Origin: Alphaproteobacteria bacterium
GTDB lineage: Bacteria > Pseudomonadota > Alphaproteobacteria > VGDZ01
DNA: 36,062 nucleotides
Direction: 5' to 3'
NCBI GenBank assembly: GCA_016869515.1
Contig: VGDZ01000027.1
Location: 1-36,062, forward strand
This document shows, one piece after another, positions 7,727 to 15,569 of this stretch. Below the pieces are notes generated by a model. It made no database searches. It was not told the DNA's origin and saw only the letters and a program-made list of their open reading frames with translations. The translations under genes and the position numbers were made by a program. Every line of letters starts with the position of its first letter. Position 1 is the first letter of the stretch.

Positions 7727-8245
7727 ATGACCCCGATCCCGCTGTCGAAACTCAATGCCATGGATCGCGCCGCCTTCGTGGCCGCGCTGGGCGGCGTGTT
7801 CGAGCATTCGCCCTGGATCGCCGAAGCCGCCCATGGCGCGCGGCCCTTCGCCAATCTCAACCGCCTGCATGGCGCCATGATCCACGCCGTCGAGACTGCC
7901 GGGGCCGAGCGCCAGACCACGCTGATCGCGGCCCATCCCGACCTGGCCGGCAAGGCGGCGCGGGCCGGAAACCTGACCGCGGATTCGACCCGCGAACAGG
8001 CCTCGGCCGGACTCGACCGGCTGAGCGAGGCCGAATATGCGCGCTTCCATCGCCTCAATGCCGCCTACCGCCGCAAATTCGGCTTTCCCTTCATCGTCGC
8101 CGTGCGGCTGAACACCAAGCACACCATCCTGGCGGCGTTCGTGCGTCGCTTGCGCAACGACGCCGCCACCGAGCGCGCCGCGGCGCTGGAGCAGATCTAT
8201 CTCATCACCCGCCTGCGCCTCGAGGCGCTGGTCAAGGAGGGCTGA
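7727..8245 (+). CDS. uraD: 2-oxo-4-hydroxy-4-carboxy-5-ureidoimidazoline decarboxylase
   Basis: 172 residues, MTPIPLSKLNAMDRAAFVAAL onward. The all-helical OHCU decarboxylase fold is marked by H70 in LIAAHPDLAGKAA, E90 in DSTREQASAGLD and the core YRRKFGFPFIVAVR. It decarboxylates OHCU stereospecifically to S-allantoin. An in-frame ATG at 7700 would add nine residues but would leave only seven bases to the opposing gene; family alignment favours 7727. The stop TGA is followed immediately by the uraH ATG, and the two functions act in sequence. Confidence 0.95.
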   Translation: MTPIPLSKLNAMDRAAFVAALGGVFEHSPWIAEAAHGARPFANLNRLHGAMIHAVETAGAERQTTLIAAHPDLAGKAARAGNLTADSTREQASAGLDRLSEAEYARFHRLNAAYRRKFGFPFIVAVRLNTKHTILAAFVRRLRNDAATERAAALEQIYLITRLRLEALVKEG

Positions 8246-8599
8246 ATGGCCAAGCTATCGACCCATGTGCTGGACACCGCCCATGGCCGCCCCGCCAAGG
8301 GAATGCTGATCGAATTGTTCGCGCTGGAGGGTGCCGCGCGCAAGCCGCTGACCAGCGTCCAGACCAATGCCGATGGCCGCACCGACCGGCCGCTGCTGGC
8401 GGGCGACACCATCCCGACCGGCGCCTACGAGTTGCTGTTCCATGTCGGCGACTATTTCACGGCGCTCGGGGTCAAGACCGCCGATCCGCCCTTTCTCGGC
8501 CAAGTGCCGGTGCGCTTCGCCATCGCCGAGACCGCCGGCAACTACCACGTCCCCCTGCTGGTCAGCCCGTGGAGCTATTCGACCTATCGCGGTTCGTGA
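8246..8599 (+). CDS. uraH: 5-hydroxyisourate hydrolase (transthyretin-related)
   Basis: 117 residues, the compact transthyretin-like fold. Signature residues are in place: H7 in [15 protein letters not shown]45 in [10 protein letters not shown], the segment [16 protein letters not shown], and the C-terminal tetrapeptide YRGS that separates the enzyme from vertebrate transthyretin. It opens 5-hydroxyisourate, the PuuD product, to OHCU. The ribosome site AAGGAGG lies within the last codons of uraD. Only six bases separate its stop from the convergent thiolase gene. Confidence 0.97.
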   Translation: MAKLSTHVLDTAHGRPAKGMLIELFALEGAARKPLTSVQTNADGRTDRPLLAGDTIPTGAYELLFHVGDYFTALGVKTADPPFLGQVPVRFAIAETAGNYHVPLLVSPWSYSTYRGS

Positions 8600-8605
8600 G
8601 CGCGA

Positions 8606-9859
8606 TCAGCGGTCTTTAGCCAGGATGGTGACGGCGCAGGCGGCTTCGTCGAAGCCGATCACGCCGCCGCCGTTTTCGGCCAGCGCCCATTCCGCGCCCT
8701 TGGCCTGACGCGCCCCGGCCTCGCCGCGCAATTGGCGGGTCAGTTCCTCGATCATCGACAGGCCGGTTGCGCCGACCGGGTGGCCCTTGGATACCAGCCC
8801 GCCCGATAGGTTGATCGGCAGCCTTCCGCCCAGCGCGGTCTCGCCCGATTCCGCCAGCCGCCCGCCCTGGCCGTCGGCGCAAAAGCCCATCATCTCGGCC
8901 TGGTAGATTTCGCAAAACGAGGTGGCGTCGTGCAGCTCGGCCAGGTCGATGTCGGCCGGGCCGATGCCGGCCATGGCATAGGCCTTTTGCGCCGCCAGCC
9001 GCGACAGCCCGGGTTCGTCCAGCCGGCGGTATTTGCCGCCGGTCGCACCGAAGCCGGCGATGCGCACCGCGCGCGCCCGCACCGCCGGCGAGAAATCCGC
9101 CAATGCGTCCGCGCCGCAGACCAGCGCCGCCGCGGCGCCGTCGCCGATCGGCGCGCACATGGCGCGGGTCAGCGGATGGCTGACCGGGCGGTCGGCCAGC
9201 ACCTGCTCGACGGTCATGCGGAAGCGGTATTGCGCCACGGGATTGAGCGCGCCGTGGTCGTGGTTCTTGGCCGCGGCGGCGGCGATCTGGCGCGCGGTGG
9301 TGCCGTGGCGCTTCATGTGCCAGCAGGCCTGCATGGCATAGGTGTCCATGAACACGGTGCGGTCGCCGCCGGTGGCGAAGTCCTTGCCGGATTCGGCGCC
9401 GGCGCGGGCGTAGTAGTCCTGCCACTCCGCCGGGTCGTACTGGTCGATGCCGCCCATGAACATGGCGTGGGTGCGTTCGGGATGGGCGGGCGCGAACATC
9501 TTTTCGACGCCGATGGCCAGCGCCATCCGCGCCTGGCCCGAGACCACGTCCTTCCAGGCGCCGTGCAAAGCCAGGCTGGCCGTGGCGCAGCCGGCCTCGA
9601 CGTTGACCGTCGGCACGCGCTCGGGGAAGCGGCCCTCGCGCACCAGGGGCGTGAAGCAGACCTGGCCGCGGATCGAGCCCTGGCCGTCGGTCCACATGCC
9701 GCAATTGCCGAACCAGGCGCTGCCGATGCCTTCCCCGTCCTCGCGCCCGGCATCGGCCAGCGCGCCGAGATAGGCCTCGCGCGTCAGCTCCTTGACCGAG
9801 ACCTCGGGCCGCCGCCCGAATGCCGTGGCATGCACGCCGACGATATAGACCGGGGTCAT
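8606..9859 (-). CDS. Thiolase-family protein (SCP-x / lipid-transfer type acyltransferase)
   Basis: 417 residues. The nucleophile is C91 in NVEAGCATASLALHG; downstream are the histidine motif AELHDATSFCEIYQ and the C-terminal GLVSKGHPVGATGLSM typical of SCP-x type thiolases. The usual second catalytic cysteine near CAVTILAK is poorly conserved. Members cleave or condense acyl-CoAs, often in steroid, branched-chain or fatty-acid breakdown; the substrate here cannot be read. There is no DUF35 acyl-CoA-binding partner next to it. Its start overlaps the stop of the unusual regulator gene by four bases, so the two are probably co-transcribed from the 10929-10963 region. Confidence 0.85.
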   Translation of the reverse strand: MTPVYIVGVHATAFGRRPEVSVKELTREAYLGALADAGREDGEGIGSAWFGNCGMWTDGQGSIRGQVCFTPLVREGRFPERVPTVNVEAGCATASLALHGAWKDVVSGQARMALAIGVEKMFAPAHPERTHAMFMGGIDQYDPAEWQDYYARAGAESGKDFATGGDRTVFMDTYAMQACWHMKRHGTTARQIAAAAAKNHDHGALNPVAQYRFRMTVEQVLADRPVSHPLTRAMCAPIGDGAAAALVCGADALADFSPAVRARAVRIAGFGATGGKYRRLDEPGLSRLAAQKAYAMAGIGPADIDLAELHDATSFCEIYQAEMMGFCADGQGGRLAESGETALGGRLPINLSGGLVSKGHPVGATGLSMIEELTRQLRGEAGARQAKGAEWALAENGGGVIGFDEAACAVTILAKDR

Positions 9860-10923
9860 CGTCTTTTCTCCCGAGCTATCGGCACGGTGTCGTTGACCCG
9901 ACGGATCATGCGCTCGACCGCGGGAACCACATTGACTGCTTCCATTCTTACGTTCGGGTGCAGGCTTGGGAAGACCCGAAACATCTCGTCGGCAAAGGCC
10001 TGGCCGATTTCGCTTACGTTATCGAATAGCAATGCGACCTCACGGAAATTTTCGACCCTCGCCATCAACCGCTTGGCTTGCGAGCGCGACACAAGATTCT
10101 CGCCTTCATATTTTGCCAAGTTTACGAAGACCTGAGTGCGTGAAAACTTGTGATCCTCATCCGGAGTCGTGAAACGCGCGAAGATATCGGCCAACTCGTG
10201 CGTGGCGCGCCGCGATATGTGCATTATGACGAAGGTACCAGGCGAATCCCCGTCACGCGGACCGATATCGTATACCCAATCGGAATCATGTTTTCGTGTA
10301 ACACCATACAGAATCGAGCCCGAATTAATTACAAACCCATCGAACGCACGGCTGGTGAAAAAAATGCCTTCGCCGCTATGCCGCTTGGGATCGGTGGTCA
10401 GCTTGCCTTTAGACAGTTCCAGCGCGGCCTCGTTTTCGTTCGCCAATCCCATATCGGTCATGATCTTACGGAACAAACCGATTCCCTGATCTGCGATCGA
10501 CATCGTGATTTCACGAGCGTTCATGGTCAGGTTGACCCGCGCGGTTTTCGATCCCGAGTGATCGATGATATTGTTGAACATTTCGGTGAAACCGTAGCTG
10601 CAAATGTCATGGACGTTCTTTTGCTCGGTCTTCAGGAAGGGCGCGGCAGTTTCGTTCCAAACCACATGTTCCTGGGTCTCCGAGTCGATCGGCAGATTCC
10701 ATGTCCGGCTGACCAGAACCTTGAGCGCGTAGACCCGCTGGCGGGTCTTGCCTTTGGCCTCGATCAGGCCTTCGTCGATCAGGACATGCAGGTGGCGATT
10801 GACCGCCTGGCGCGAAATCTTGAACTTGGCGGCCGCCAGCTTGGCGACATCCTTGGGATGCGCCGCCAGATTGTCTAGGATGAAGGCGCGGATCGCGCCC
10901 AAGCCCGCCGCTTGAAGGGTCAT
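9856..10923 (-). CDS. Winged-helix / GHKL-ATPase / STAS-like (DUF4325) regulator
   Basis: 355 residues in three modules. Residues 8-65 form a winged helix (VAKLAAAKFKISRQAVNRHL and a wing ending RQRVYAL). Residues about 100-240 form a Bergerat-type ATPase: N-box GFTEMFNNIIDHSG (E114, N117, N118, D121), G1 box ADQGIG (D145) and G2-like RHSGEGIF. Residues about 268-340 are a STAS-like domain with the motif IGQAFADEMFRVFPS. It resembles an anti-sigma kinase and its partner fused to a DNA-binding head. There is no phosphoacceptor or kinase dimerisation domain. Base composition is visibly lower in GC than its neighbours, suggesting transfer. It faces two direct repeats just upstream. Target and ligand are unknown. 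Confidence 0.82.
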   Translation of the reverse strand: MTLQAAGLGAIRAFILDNLAAHPKDVAKLAAAKFKISRQAVNRHLHVLIDEGLIEAKGKTRQRVYALKVLVSRTWNLPIDSETQEHVVWNETAAPFLKTEQKNVHDICSYGFTEMFNNIIDHSGSKTARVNLTMNAREITMSIADQGIGLFRKIMTDMGLANENEAALELSKGKLTTDPKRHSGEGIFFTSRAFDGFVINSGSILYGVTRKHDSDWVYDIGPRDGDSPGTFVIMHISRRATHELADIFARFTTPDEDHKFSRTQVFVNLAKYEGENLVSRSQAKRLMARVENFREVALLFDNVSEIGQAFADEMFRVFPSLHPNVRMEAVNVVPAVERMIRRVNDTVPIAREKRR

Positions 10924-10928
10924 GTTAG

Positions 10929-10963
10929 ATTGTCAACATAAATGAGATATATTGTCAACATAA
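10929..10963. promoter_or_regulatory. Two 13-bp direct repeats, probable operator of divergent promoters
   Basis: ATTGTCAACATAA occurs exactly twice (10929-10941 and 10951-10963), a 22-bp period or about two helical turns, within the 47-bp gap between the regulator and the sugar kinase. Read on the minus strand each copy contains TTGACAAT. The distal TTGACA with an 18-bp spacer leads to GACAAT in the proximal copy, which would start the regulator transcript at about its ATG, i.e. a nearly leaderless message. The AT-rich repeats stand out in high-GC DNA. Autoregulation by the winged-helix protein is inferred from position. Confidence 0.7.
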
Positions 10964-10970
10964 GCGCGCC

Positions 10971-11900
10971 ATGACCAAGACCCTCGACATGCTCGGCCTG
11001 GGCGAGGCGCTGGTCGAGTTCAACCAGGTCAACCCCGGCCAGCCGGTCTATCGCCGCGGCCATGGCGGCGACACCTCCAACGCCATGATCGCCGCCGCCC
11101 GCCAGGGCGCGCGCGCGGGCTATTGGACCGCGCTGGGCAAGGACGAATTCGGCGACGAATTGATGGCGCTGTGGGCGCAGGAGGGGGTCGATGCCGGCCG
11201 CGTGCCGCGTCATCCCGAGGCGCCGACCGGGATCTACTTCGTCAGCCACGGCGCCGCCGGGCACGTCTTCACCTATCGCCGCAAGGGCTCGGCCGCCAGC
11301 CTGATGCGGCCCGAGGACCTGCCCGCCGATCTGCTGGCGGCGACGCGCGCGCTGCACGTCTCGGCCATCAGCCAAGCGATCAGCCCGAACGCCGCGGAGA
11401 CGGTCGAAGCGGCGATGACCGCGGCCCGCGGCGCGGGCGCGCTGGTGGCCTACGACACCAATCTACGGCTCAGGCTGTGGGACATCGAGACCGCGCGCGC
11501 CACCATCCATCGCGCGCTGCGGCTGGCCGACATCGTCCTGCCCAGCCTGGAAGAAGCCCAGCAGCTGACCGGCCTTACGGCGCCCGATGCGATCTGCGAT
11601 TTCTATCTCGGCCTCGGGCCGCGGCTGGTGGCGCTCAAGCTGGGGGCCGAGGGCGCGCTGATCGCCGACGGCGAGCGGCGTTCGCGCATCGCGCCGCATG
11701 TCGTCACCGCGGTCGACGCCACCGGCGCCGGCGACGCCTTCGACGGCAGCTTCGTCTGGCGGCTATTGTCCGGTGACGAGCCGAACAGGGCCGGACGCTA
11801 CGCCGCGACGGCGGCGGCCCTGTCGACCACCGGCTTCGGCGCCGTCGCGCCGATCCCGACCCGCGCCCAAGTCGAGGCGGCCATGGGGGAGAGACGATGA
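10971..11900 (+). CDS. kdgK: PfkB-family sugar kinase, probably 2-keto-3-deoxygluconate kinase
   Basis: 309 residues. PfkB hallmarks: N-terminal GEALVEFNQ with the GGDTSNAMIAAARQGA substrate loop, DTNLRLRLW in the middle, and the C-terminal anion-hole motif DATGAGDAFDGSF with the catalytic aspartate. The DTNLR/W pattern and overall length match KDG kinases of the Entner-Doudoroff-linked uronate pathways, but other ketose kinases cannot be excluded. It is divergent from the regulator gene across the direct-repeat operator and overlaps the following reductase gene by four bases. Confidence 0.8.
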   Translation: MTKTLDMLGLGEALVEFNQVNPGQPVYRRGHGGDTSNAMIAAARQGARAGYWTALGKDEFGDELMALWAQEGVDAGRVPRHPEAPTGIYFVSHGAAGHVFTYRRKGSAASLMRPEDLPADLLAATRALHVSAISQAISPNAAETVEAAMTAARGAGALVAYDTNLRLRLWDIETARATIHRALRLADIVLPSLEEAQQLTGLTAPDAICDFYLGLGPRLVALKLGAEGALIADGERRSRIAPHVVTAVDATGAGDAFDGSFVWRLLSGDEPNRAGRYAATAAALSTTGFGAVAPIPTRAQVEAAMGERR

Positions 11901-12829
11901 GTCAGCGGATTCTGGTGTTGGGTGCCGGCGCCATCGGCGGCTATTACGGCGGCCGGCTGGTCGAGATCGGCGGCGATGTCACGTTTTTGGTAAGGCCGCG
12001 GCGCGCCGAGCAGATCGCGCGCGACGGCCTGCGCATCGTCAGCTCCTTCGGCGACTGGACCGGCCAGGTCAAAACCGTGACCGCCGGGCAATCGGCCGGC
12101 GACTTCGATCTGATCCTTCTGACCTGCAAGGCCTACGACCTGGAGGCGGCGATCCGCGATCTGGCGCCGTTCGCGGCCGGCGCGCGGGTGCTGCCGGTGC
12201 TGAACGGCATCCGCCATCTCGACGCGCTCGACGCCGTCTACGGCCGAAAGCGGGTCATGGCCGGCACCTGCCATATCGGCGCGACGCTGGACGCCGACGG
12301 CACGGTGCGGCACATGAACCAGCTTCACAACCTGCTGCTGGGGCCGCGCGATCCCGATCAGGCCGAAGCCATCGCCGCCTTGGCCGCGCTTTGCGGCCGC
12401 GCCAAGATGGCGATCAAGACCGTGCCCGAGCCGATGGTCGATCTCTGGGCCAAGGTGGTGTTCCTGGCGCCGCTGGCGGCGATGTGTTGCCTGATGCGCG
12501 GCACGGTCGGCGACATCGTCGCCACCCCGGACGGCACGGGCCTGATGCGCCGCGCGCTGGCCGAATGCGCCGCCATTGCCGGCGCCGCCGGATTTCCGCC
12601 CAGCGACAAGCACCTGGCGCTGACCGGCGAGGGGCTGACGCGGGCGGGATCGCCCCAGCACGCCTCGATGCTGCGCGATCTGCGCAAGGGCGGCGCCACC
12701 GAGGCCGAGCACATCCTGGGCGATCTGGTCGGCCGGGCGCAGGCGGCCGGGATCGATGCGCCGCTGCTGACCGCGGCGCTGGCGCATCTGCGGGTTTACG
12801 AAGCCGGCCGCGATCCGAAAAAGGATTGA
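11897..12829 (+). CDS. panE: 2-dehydropantoate 2-reductase (ketopantoate reductase family)
   Basis: 310 residues. Rossmann motif GAGAIGGYYGGRL at the N-terminus, the family lysine and substrate loop in LLTCKAYDLEAA (K in TCKAYD), VLNGIRHLDAL, and a helical C-terminal domain with DLWAKVVFLAPLAAMCCLM and SMLRDLRKGGATEAEHILGDL. In pantothenate synthesis the enzyme reduces ketopantoate with NADPH. Many paralogues with these motifs sit in sugar or aromatic catabolic clusters, and the four-base overlap with a sugar kinase makes a catabolic role possible. The motif ATEAEHI matches the family ExxxI signature. Confidence 0.83.
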   Translation: MSQRILVLGAGAIGGYYGGRLVEIGGDVTFLVRPRRAEQIARDGLRIVSSFGDWTGQVKTVTAGQSAGDFDLILLTCKAYDLEAAIRDLAPFAAGARVLPVLNGIRHLDALDAVYGRKRVMAGTCHIGATLDADGTVRHMNQLHNLLLGPRDPDQAEAIAALAALCGRAKMAIKTVPEPMVDLWAKVVFLAPLAAMCCLMRGTVGDIVATPDGTGLMRRALAECAAIAGAAGFPPSDKHLALTGEGLTRAGSPQHASMLRDLRKGGATEAEHILGDLVGRAQAAGIDAPLLTAALAHLRVYEAGRDPKKD

Positions 12830-12854
12830 TGCCCTCTTGCATCGATCCTAATTC
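12826..12854 (+). promoter_or_regulatory. Predicted sigma70-type promoter for the HEPN/MNT pair
   Basis: A -35 hexamer TTGATG (12826-12831, overlapping the panE stop) and a -10 hexamer TAATTC (12849-12854) are spaced by exactly 17 bp. Transcription would begin near 12861, about 12 bases before the HEPN start codon. The -10 box lies inside the palindrome at 12843-12866, an arrangement suited to repression. Prediction only. Confidence 0.5.
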
Positions 12855-12866
12855 GGATTAGGATCG
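12843..12866. promoter_or_regulatory. Inverted-repeat operator overlapping the HEPN/MNT promoter
   Basis: Perfect 10-bp arms CGATCCTAAT (12843-12852) and ATTAGGATCG (12857-12866) flank the 4-base centre TCGG. The site covers the predicted -10 box and lies seven bases upstream of the HEPN ATG. The second gene of the pair ends in an XRE-type helix-turn-helix, and such proteins bind palindromes as dimers, so self-repression is the natural reading. It could also form a hairpin in RNA, but there is no following U-run. Confidence 0.72.
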
Positions 12867-12872
12867 GGCGCC

Positions 12873-13289
12873 ATGCAGCCGGGACGCAATTGGTGGCGCC
12901 AGGCCAACCACGATTTCGCCCATGCCCGCCTCAGCCTGGCGCGCGGCGCGCATGACTGGGCGGCCCAGGCCGCGCAACAGGCGGCCGAGAGGGCGCTCAA
13001 GGCGCTGCTGATCGCCGGCGGCGAAGTGCCGCCGCGCAGCCACGACCTGCCGACGCTTTTGCGCCAGGCGCGCAAGACCGGGCTGATCGGCCGGGCGCTC
13101 GACCGCCGCAAGGCCGATTTGGCGATGCTGTCGCAGTTGCAGATCGCCGCCCGCTACCCGCTGGGCGAGGACCAGGCGCCGCCGATGGACAGCATTCCCG
13201 CCAAGCAGGCCCGCGCCGCCACCGCCACCGCCCGGGCGGTGCTGATGGCGGTGGCGAAGGTCCTGGGGTCGGACGATGAACCGGCTTGA
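12873..13289 (+). CDS. HEPN-domain protein, putative toxin or partner of MNT
   Basis: 138 residues of the HEPN family: NWWRQANHDFAHARLSL, AAQAAQQAAERALKALLIAGGE, the RSHDLPTLL helix and ARYPLGED (residues 93-100). HEPN proteins paired with nucleotidyltransferases form RNase toxin / AMPylating antitoxin modules (HepT/MntA type) or related uncharacterised pairs. I do not see the canonical RNase motif Rx4-6H: the nearest is R55-S-H57, which is too short. Activity may therefore be lost or different. Its 3' end overlaps the MNT gene by 14 bases. It is preceded by its own promoter and palindrome. Confidence 0.83.
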   Translation: MQPGRNWWRQANHDFAHARLSLARGAHDWAAQAAQQAAERALKALLIAGGEVPPRSHDLPTLLRQARKTGLIGRALDRRKADLAMLSQLQIAARYPLGEDQAPPMDSIPAKQARAATATARAVLMAVAKVLGSDDEPA

Positions 13290-13821
13290 GCGGACGCGGG
13301 CGCGGGTCGCGGCGCGGGTGCTGCGCACGGCACGGGCGGCGGCGGTCGAGCTTGGCCGTCGCGATCCCTCGGTCGAGGCGGTGTTTCTCTACGGCTCCTT
13401 CGCCAGCGGCGAGTTCGATGGCCTGTCCGATGTCGATCTGCTGGTGGTCGGCGGCGGCGGCGATCTCGACCGCGACCGGCTGGCGGCGCTGAGACGGCCG
13501 GTCGAGGTGGTGACGATGACGTCCGCCGAATGGCATCGCCGACGGGTCAAGCCGGGCGACTTGGCCGAGAGCGTCGCGCGCGAGGGCGTGGCACTGTACC
13601 GGCGACCGGCCGCGAGCCAATCCAAGGATCTCGGCGCGCGCCTCAAGGCCGCGCGGCTTGCGCGCGGGCTCAGCCAAGCCGCCATGGCGCGTCGCGCCGG
13701 CTGTCCGCAATCGCTGGTGTCGCGGCTGGAATCGGGCGGCGGCGTGCGGCTGGCGGCGGTCGCCGCCGTCGCCCGCGCGCTCGGTTTCGAACTTAGGCTC
13801 AGCCCTTGGTCTCGGGCCTGA
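13276..13821 (+). CDS. Minimal nucleotidyltransferase fused to C-terminal XRE helix-turn-helix
   Basis: 181 residues. Residues 1-112 are a minimal nucleotidyltransferase with the GSx10DxD signature (G40, S41, D52, D54 in YGSFASGEFDGLSDVDLLVV) and a likely third carboxylate E77 in RPVEVVTM. Residues 118-175 are an XRE-type domain (LKAARLARGLSQAAMARRAG, then CPQSLVSRLESG). The typical MntA antitoxin has only the first part and AMPylates its HEPN partner; here a DNA-binding tail is added, matching the palindrome upstream of the pair. The 3' end overlaps the convergent cyclase gene by 23 bases. Confidence 0.85.
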   Translation: MNRLERTRARVAARVLRTARAAAVELGRRDPSVEAVFLYGSFASGEFDGLSDVDLLVVGGGGDLDRDRLAALRRPVEVVTMTSAEWHRRRVKPGDLAESVAREGVALYRRPAASQSKDLGARLKAARLARGLSQAAMARRAGCPQSLVSRLESGGGVRLAAVAAVARALGFELRLSPWSRA

Positions 13822-14719
13822 GCGGCAGCGGTTCGCGCCAAACCACGACGCGGTTGCGGCCTTCCTGCTTGGCGCGATAGAGCGCGGTATCGGCGCGCTC
13901 GATGGCGCGCTCGGGGCCGACGCCGTGCTCCATCAGGGTGAAGCCGATGCTGGTGGTGACGGCGACGCTGCGTCCCTCGCCCAGATCGCAGGGCTGGGAT
14001 TCCAGCCCCGCGCGCAGACGTTCGAGGATGCCGCCGGCGACATTCTCGTCGGCCGCGGGCAGGCAGAACAGGAATTCCTCGCCGCCGTAGCGGAACATCA
14101 AGTCGTAGGAACGCAAGCGCTCGGCCAGCACGGCCGCGGCATGGGCCAGGACGCGGTCGCCGACGGCGTGGCCGTGGCTGTCGTTGATCGCCTTGAAGCG
14201 GTCGAGATCGACCAGCGCCACCGCCGCCGGCAGGCCGGTGCGCTGGGCGCGCTCGCGCTCCTTGTCGAGTTCGCCCAGCATGCGCTGGCGGTTGCGCACC
14301 CCGGTCAGCGGGTCGAGATCGGCCTGGGCGTGGCGGAAAGCGGCCTGTAGGCGGCGGGCTTGGGCGACGAAATTGCGCGACTTCACGGCCAGCGCCTCGA
14401 GTTCCTCGCGCGGGATGTCGGGGCGCTTCGAGGCGCGGCCGCAGATGATGCGCGCGCCCGAATGCAGGCTGCGATGCAACTCGCCCAGCGCGCGGAACGC
14501 CGGCTGGGCCACCAGCGGATCGGCGCGATGGGTCTCGTACCAGAGCCCGAAGCGGGTCAGCAGATGGGCGTTGTCGCCGGCGATCTCGGGGCCCGGCTCG
14601 GCGCGGCGGATGATGGCGTGATAGACGCCGTGCATCCAGGCCGCCTGCTCGTCGATCGCCTGGTCCAACAGCGCGGCCACGTCGCCGAGCTCGGCCGAGG
14701 CTTGCGGCGGCTGGCTCAC
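13799..14719 (-). CDS. Diguanylate cyclase with N-terminal CZB-like sensor domain
   Basis: 306 residues from a GTG that overlaps the SCO stop (GTGA). The C-terminal GGDEF domain has DPLTGVRNR, DLDRFKAIND and the active GGEEF motif (212-216). An RxxD inhibitory site (R203-D206) lies five residues ahead, so product feedback is expected. Residues 20-95 resemble the zinc-sensing CZB domain of E. coli DgcZ: FGLWYE and the paired H82/H86 (LHRSLHSG). The positions that hold the first His and the Cys appear to be Q25 and T55, so zinc binding may be altered. This domain call is tentative. It makes cyclic di-GMP, and no membrane segment is seen. Confidence 0.88.
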   Translation of the reverse strand: MSQPPQASAELGDVAALLDQAIDEQAAWMHGVYHAIIRRAEPGPEIAGDNAHLLTRFGLWYETHRADPLVAQPAFRALGELHRSLHSGARIICGRASKRPDIPREELEALAVKSRNFVAQARRLQAAFRHAQADLDPLTGVRNRQRMLGELDKERERAQRTGLPAAVALVDLDRFKAINDSHGHAVGDRVLAHAAAVLAERLRSYDLMFRYGGEEFLFCLPAADENVAGGILERLRAGLESQPCDLGEGRSVAVTTSIGFTLMEHGVGPERAIERADTALYRAKQEGRNRVVVWREPLPLRPETKG

Positions 14720-15324
14720 GACTGAAGCAGCGTCCGCAGGCGCTGGGCGATGGTTTCGGGCGCGGTGCCGGGACGGAAATGGGCGACGTACTTGCCCTCC
14801 CGGTTCATGACGTAGGTGAGGCCGGAATGATCGACCGAATAGCCCTCGCCGTCCTTGGGCCGGTTGACGGCGTAGAACACGCGATAGGCCTTGGCGGCGC
14901 GGGCGATGTCGGCCTCGCTGCCGGTCAGCCCGATCAGCCCAGGATGGAGATTGCCGAGATAGTCGGCCAGCACCTGCGGCGTGTCGCGCGCCGGATCGAC
15001 CGTGACGAAGATCGGCGCCACCTTGGCGGCGTCGTTGCCCAGCAGGTCGAGCGCGCCGGCGATGGCGGCCAGTTCGGTCGGGCAGACATCGGGACAATGG
15101 GTGAAGCCGAAGAACAGCACCATCGGCCGGCCGCGATAACTCTGGTCGGTGACTCGCCGGCCGGTGTGATCGGTCAACTCGAAGGCGCCGCCGATCAGCG
15201 CCTCGCCGCGGCCGGGACCCGCGGGCGAGGCGGCATTGTGCTCGATCCACAGCCGCGCCAGCACCACGCCGGCAAGCCCGGCGACGGCGGCATAAAGCGC
15301 GATCCGGAGCAGACGCCAATTCAT
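14716..15324 (-). CDS. SCO1/SenC-family copper chaperone or thiol oxidoreductase
   Basis: 202 residues with one N-terminal membrane anchor (LLRIALYAAVAGLAGVVLARL) and a thioredoxin fold. The copper/thiol motif CPDVCP lies in FGFTHCPDVCPTELAAI, and the distal histidine in SVDHSGLTYVMNREG. Family members deliver copper to the CuA centre of cytochrome c oxidase or maintain its thiols on the outer face of the inner membrane. An aa3 oxidase small subunit gene lies upstream on the same strand. The start overlaps the preceding small membrane gene by four bases. Confidence 0.92.
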   Translation of the reverse strand: MNWRLLRIALYAAVAGLAGVVLARLWIEHNAASPAGPGRGEALIGGAFELTDHTGRRVTDQSYRGRPMVLFFGFTHCPDVCPTELAAIAGALDLLGNDAAKVAPIFVTVDPARDTPQVLADYLGNLHPGLIGLTGSEADIARAAKAYRVFYAVNRPKDGEGYSVDHSGLTYVMNREGKYVAHFRPGTAPETIAQRLRTLLQS

Positions 15325-15569
15325 CCCACCAGCACCATCGCCAGGACTCCTGCCGCCGTCAACGGCCAGGCGATGATGGGCTGCGCGCCCCAGCGAAGCA
15401 AGCGGAAGGAAGGTTCGAGCCCGAGGGCGTGAACCACGGCCAGGACGGCGCCGACCGAAAGCGCGGCCCGCGCCGCCTCGCCGGCCAGATCGCGGCCGAG
15501 CCCATAACGCCAATGCATGGAAAGCGCGGCGACCGCCGCCGCCAGCGACACCCAGCGTTCGGGATTCAC
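15321..15569 (-). CDS. Small hydrophobic membrane protein of unknown function
   Basis: 82 residues starting at GTG, which overlaps the pntB stop (GTGA). Two or three hydrophobic stretches are visible: WVSLAAAVAALSMHW, AALSVGAVLAVVHALGL and IIAWPLTAAGVLAMVLVG. There is no motif I recognise. It sits between pntB and the SCO gene with four-base overlaps on both sides, so it is almost certainly translated. A role in oxidase assembly or in the membrane near transhydrogenase is only a guess from context. Confidence 0.72.
   Translation of the reverse strand: MNPERWVSLAAAVAALSMHWRYGLGRDLAGEAARAALSVGAVLAVVHALGLEPSFRLLRWGAQPIIAWPLTAAGVLAMVLVG

Noticed and set aside
6532-8619. A 695-codon open frame on the plus strand opposite the purine genes
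   Set aside because: It is the antisense of hpxK and crosses into uraD; composition is arginine- and histidine-rich as expected for a shadow of high-GC coding DNA, with no motif.
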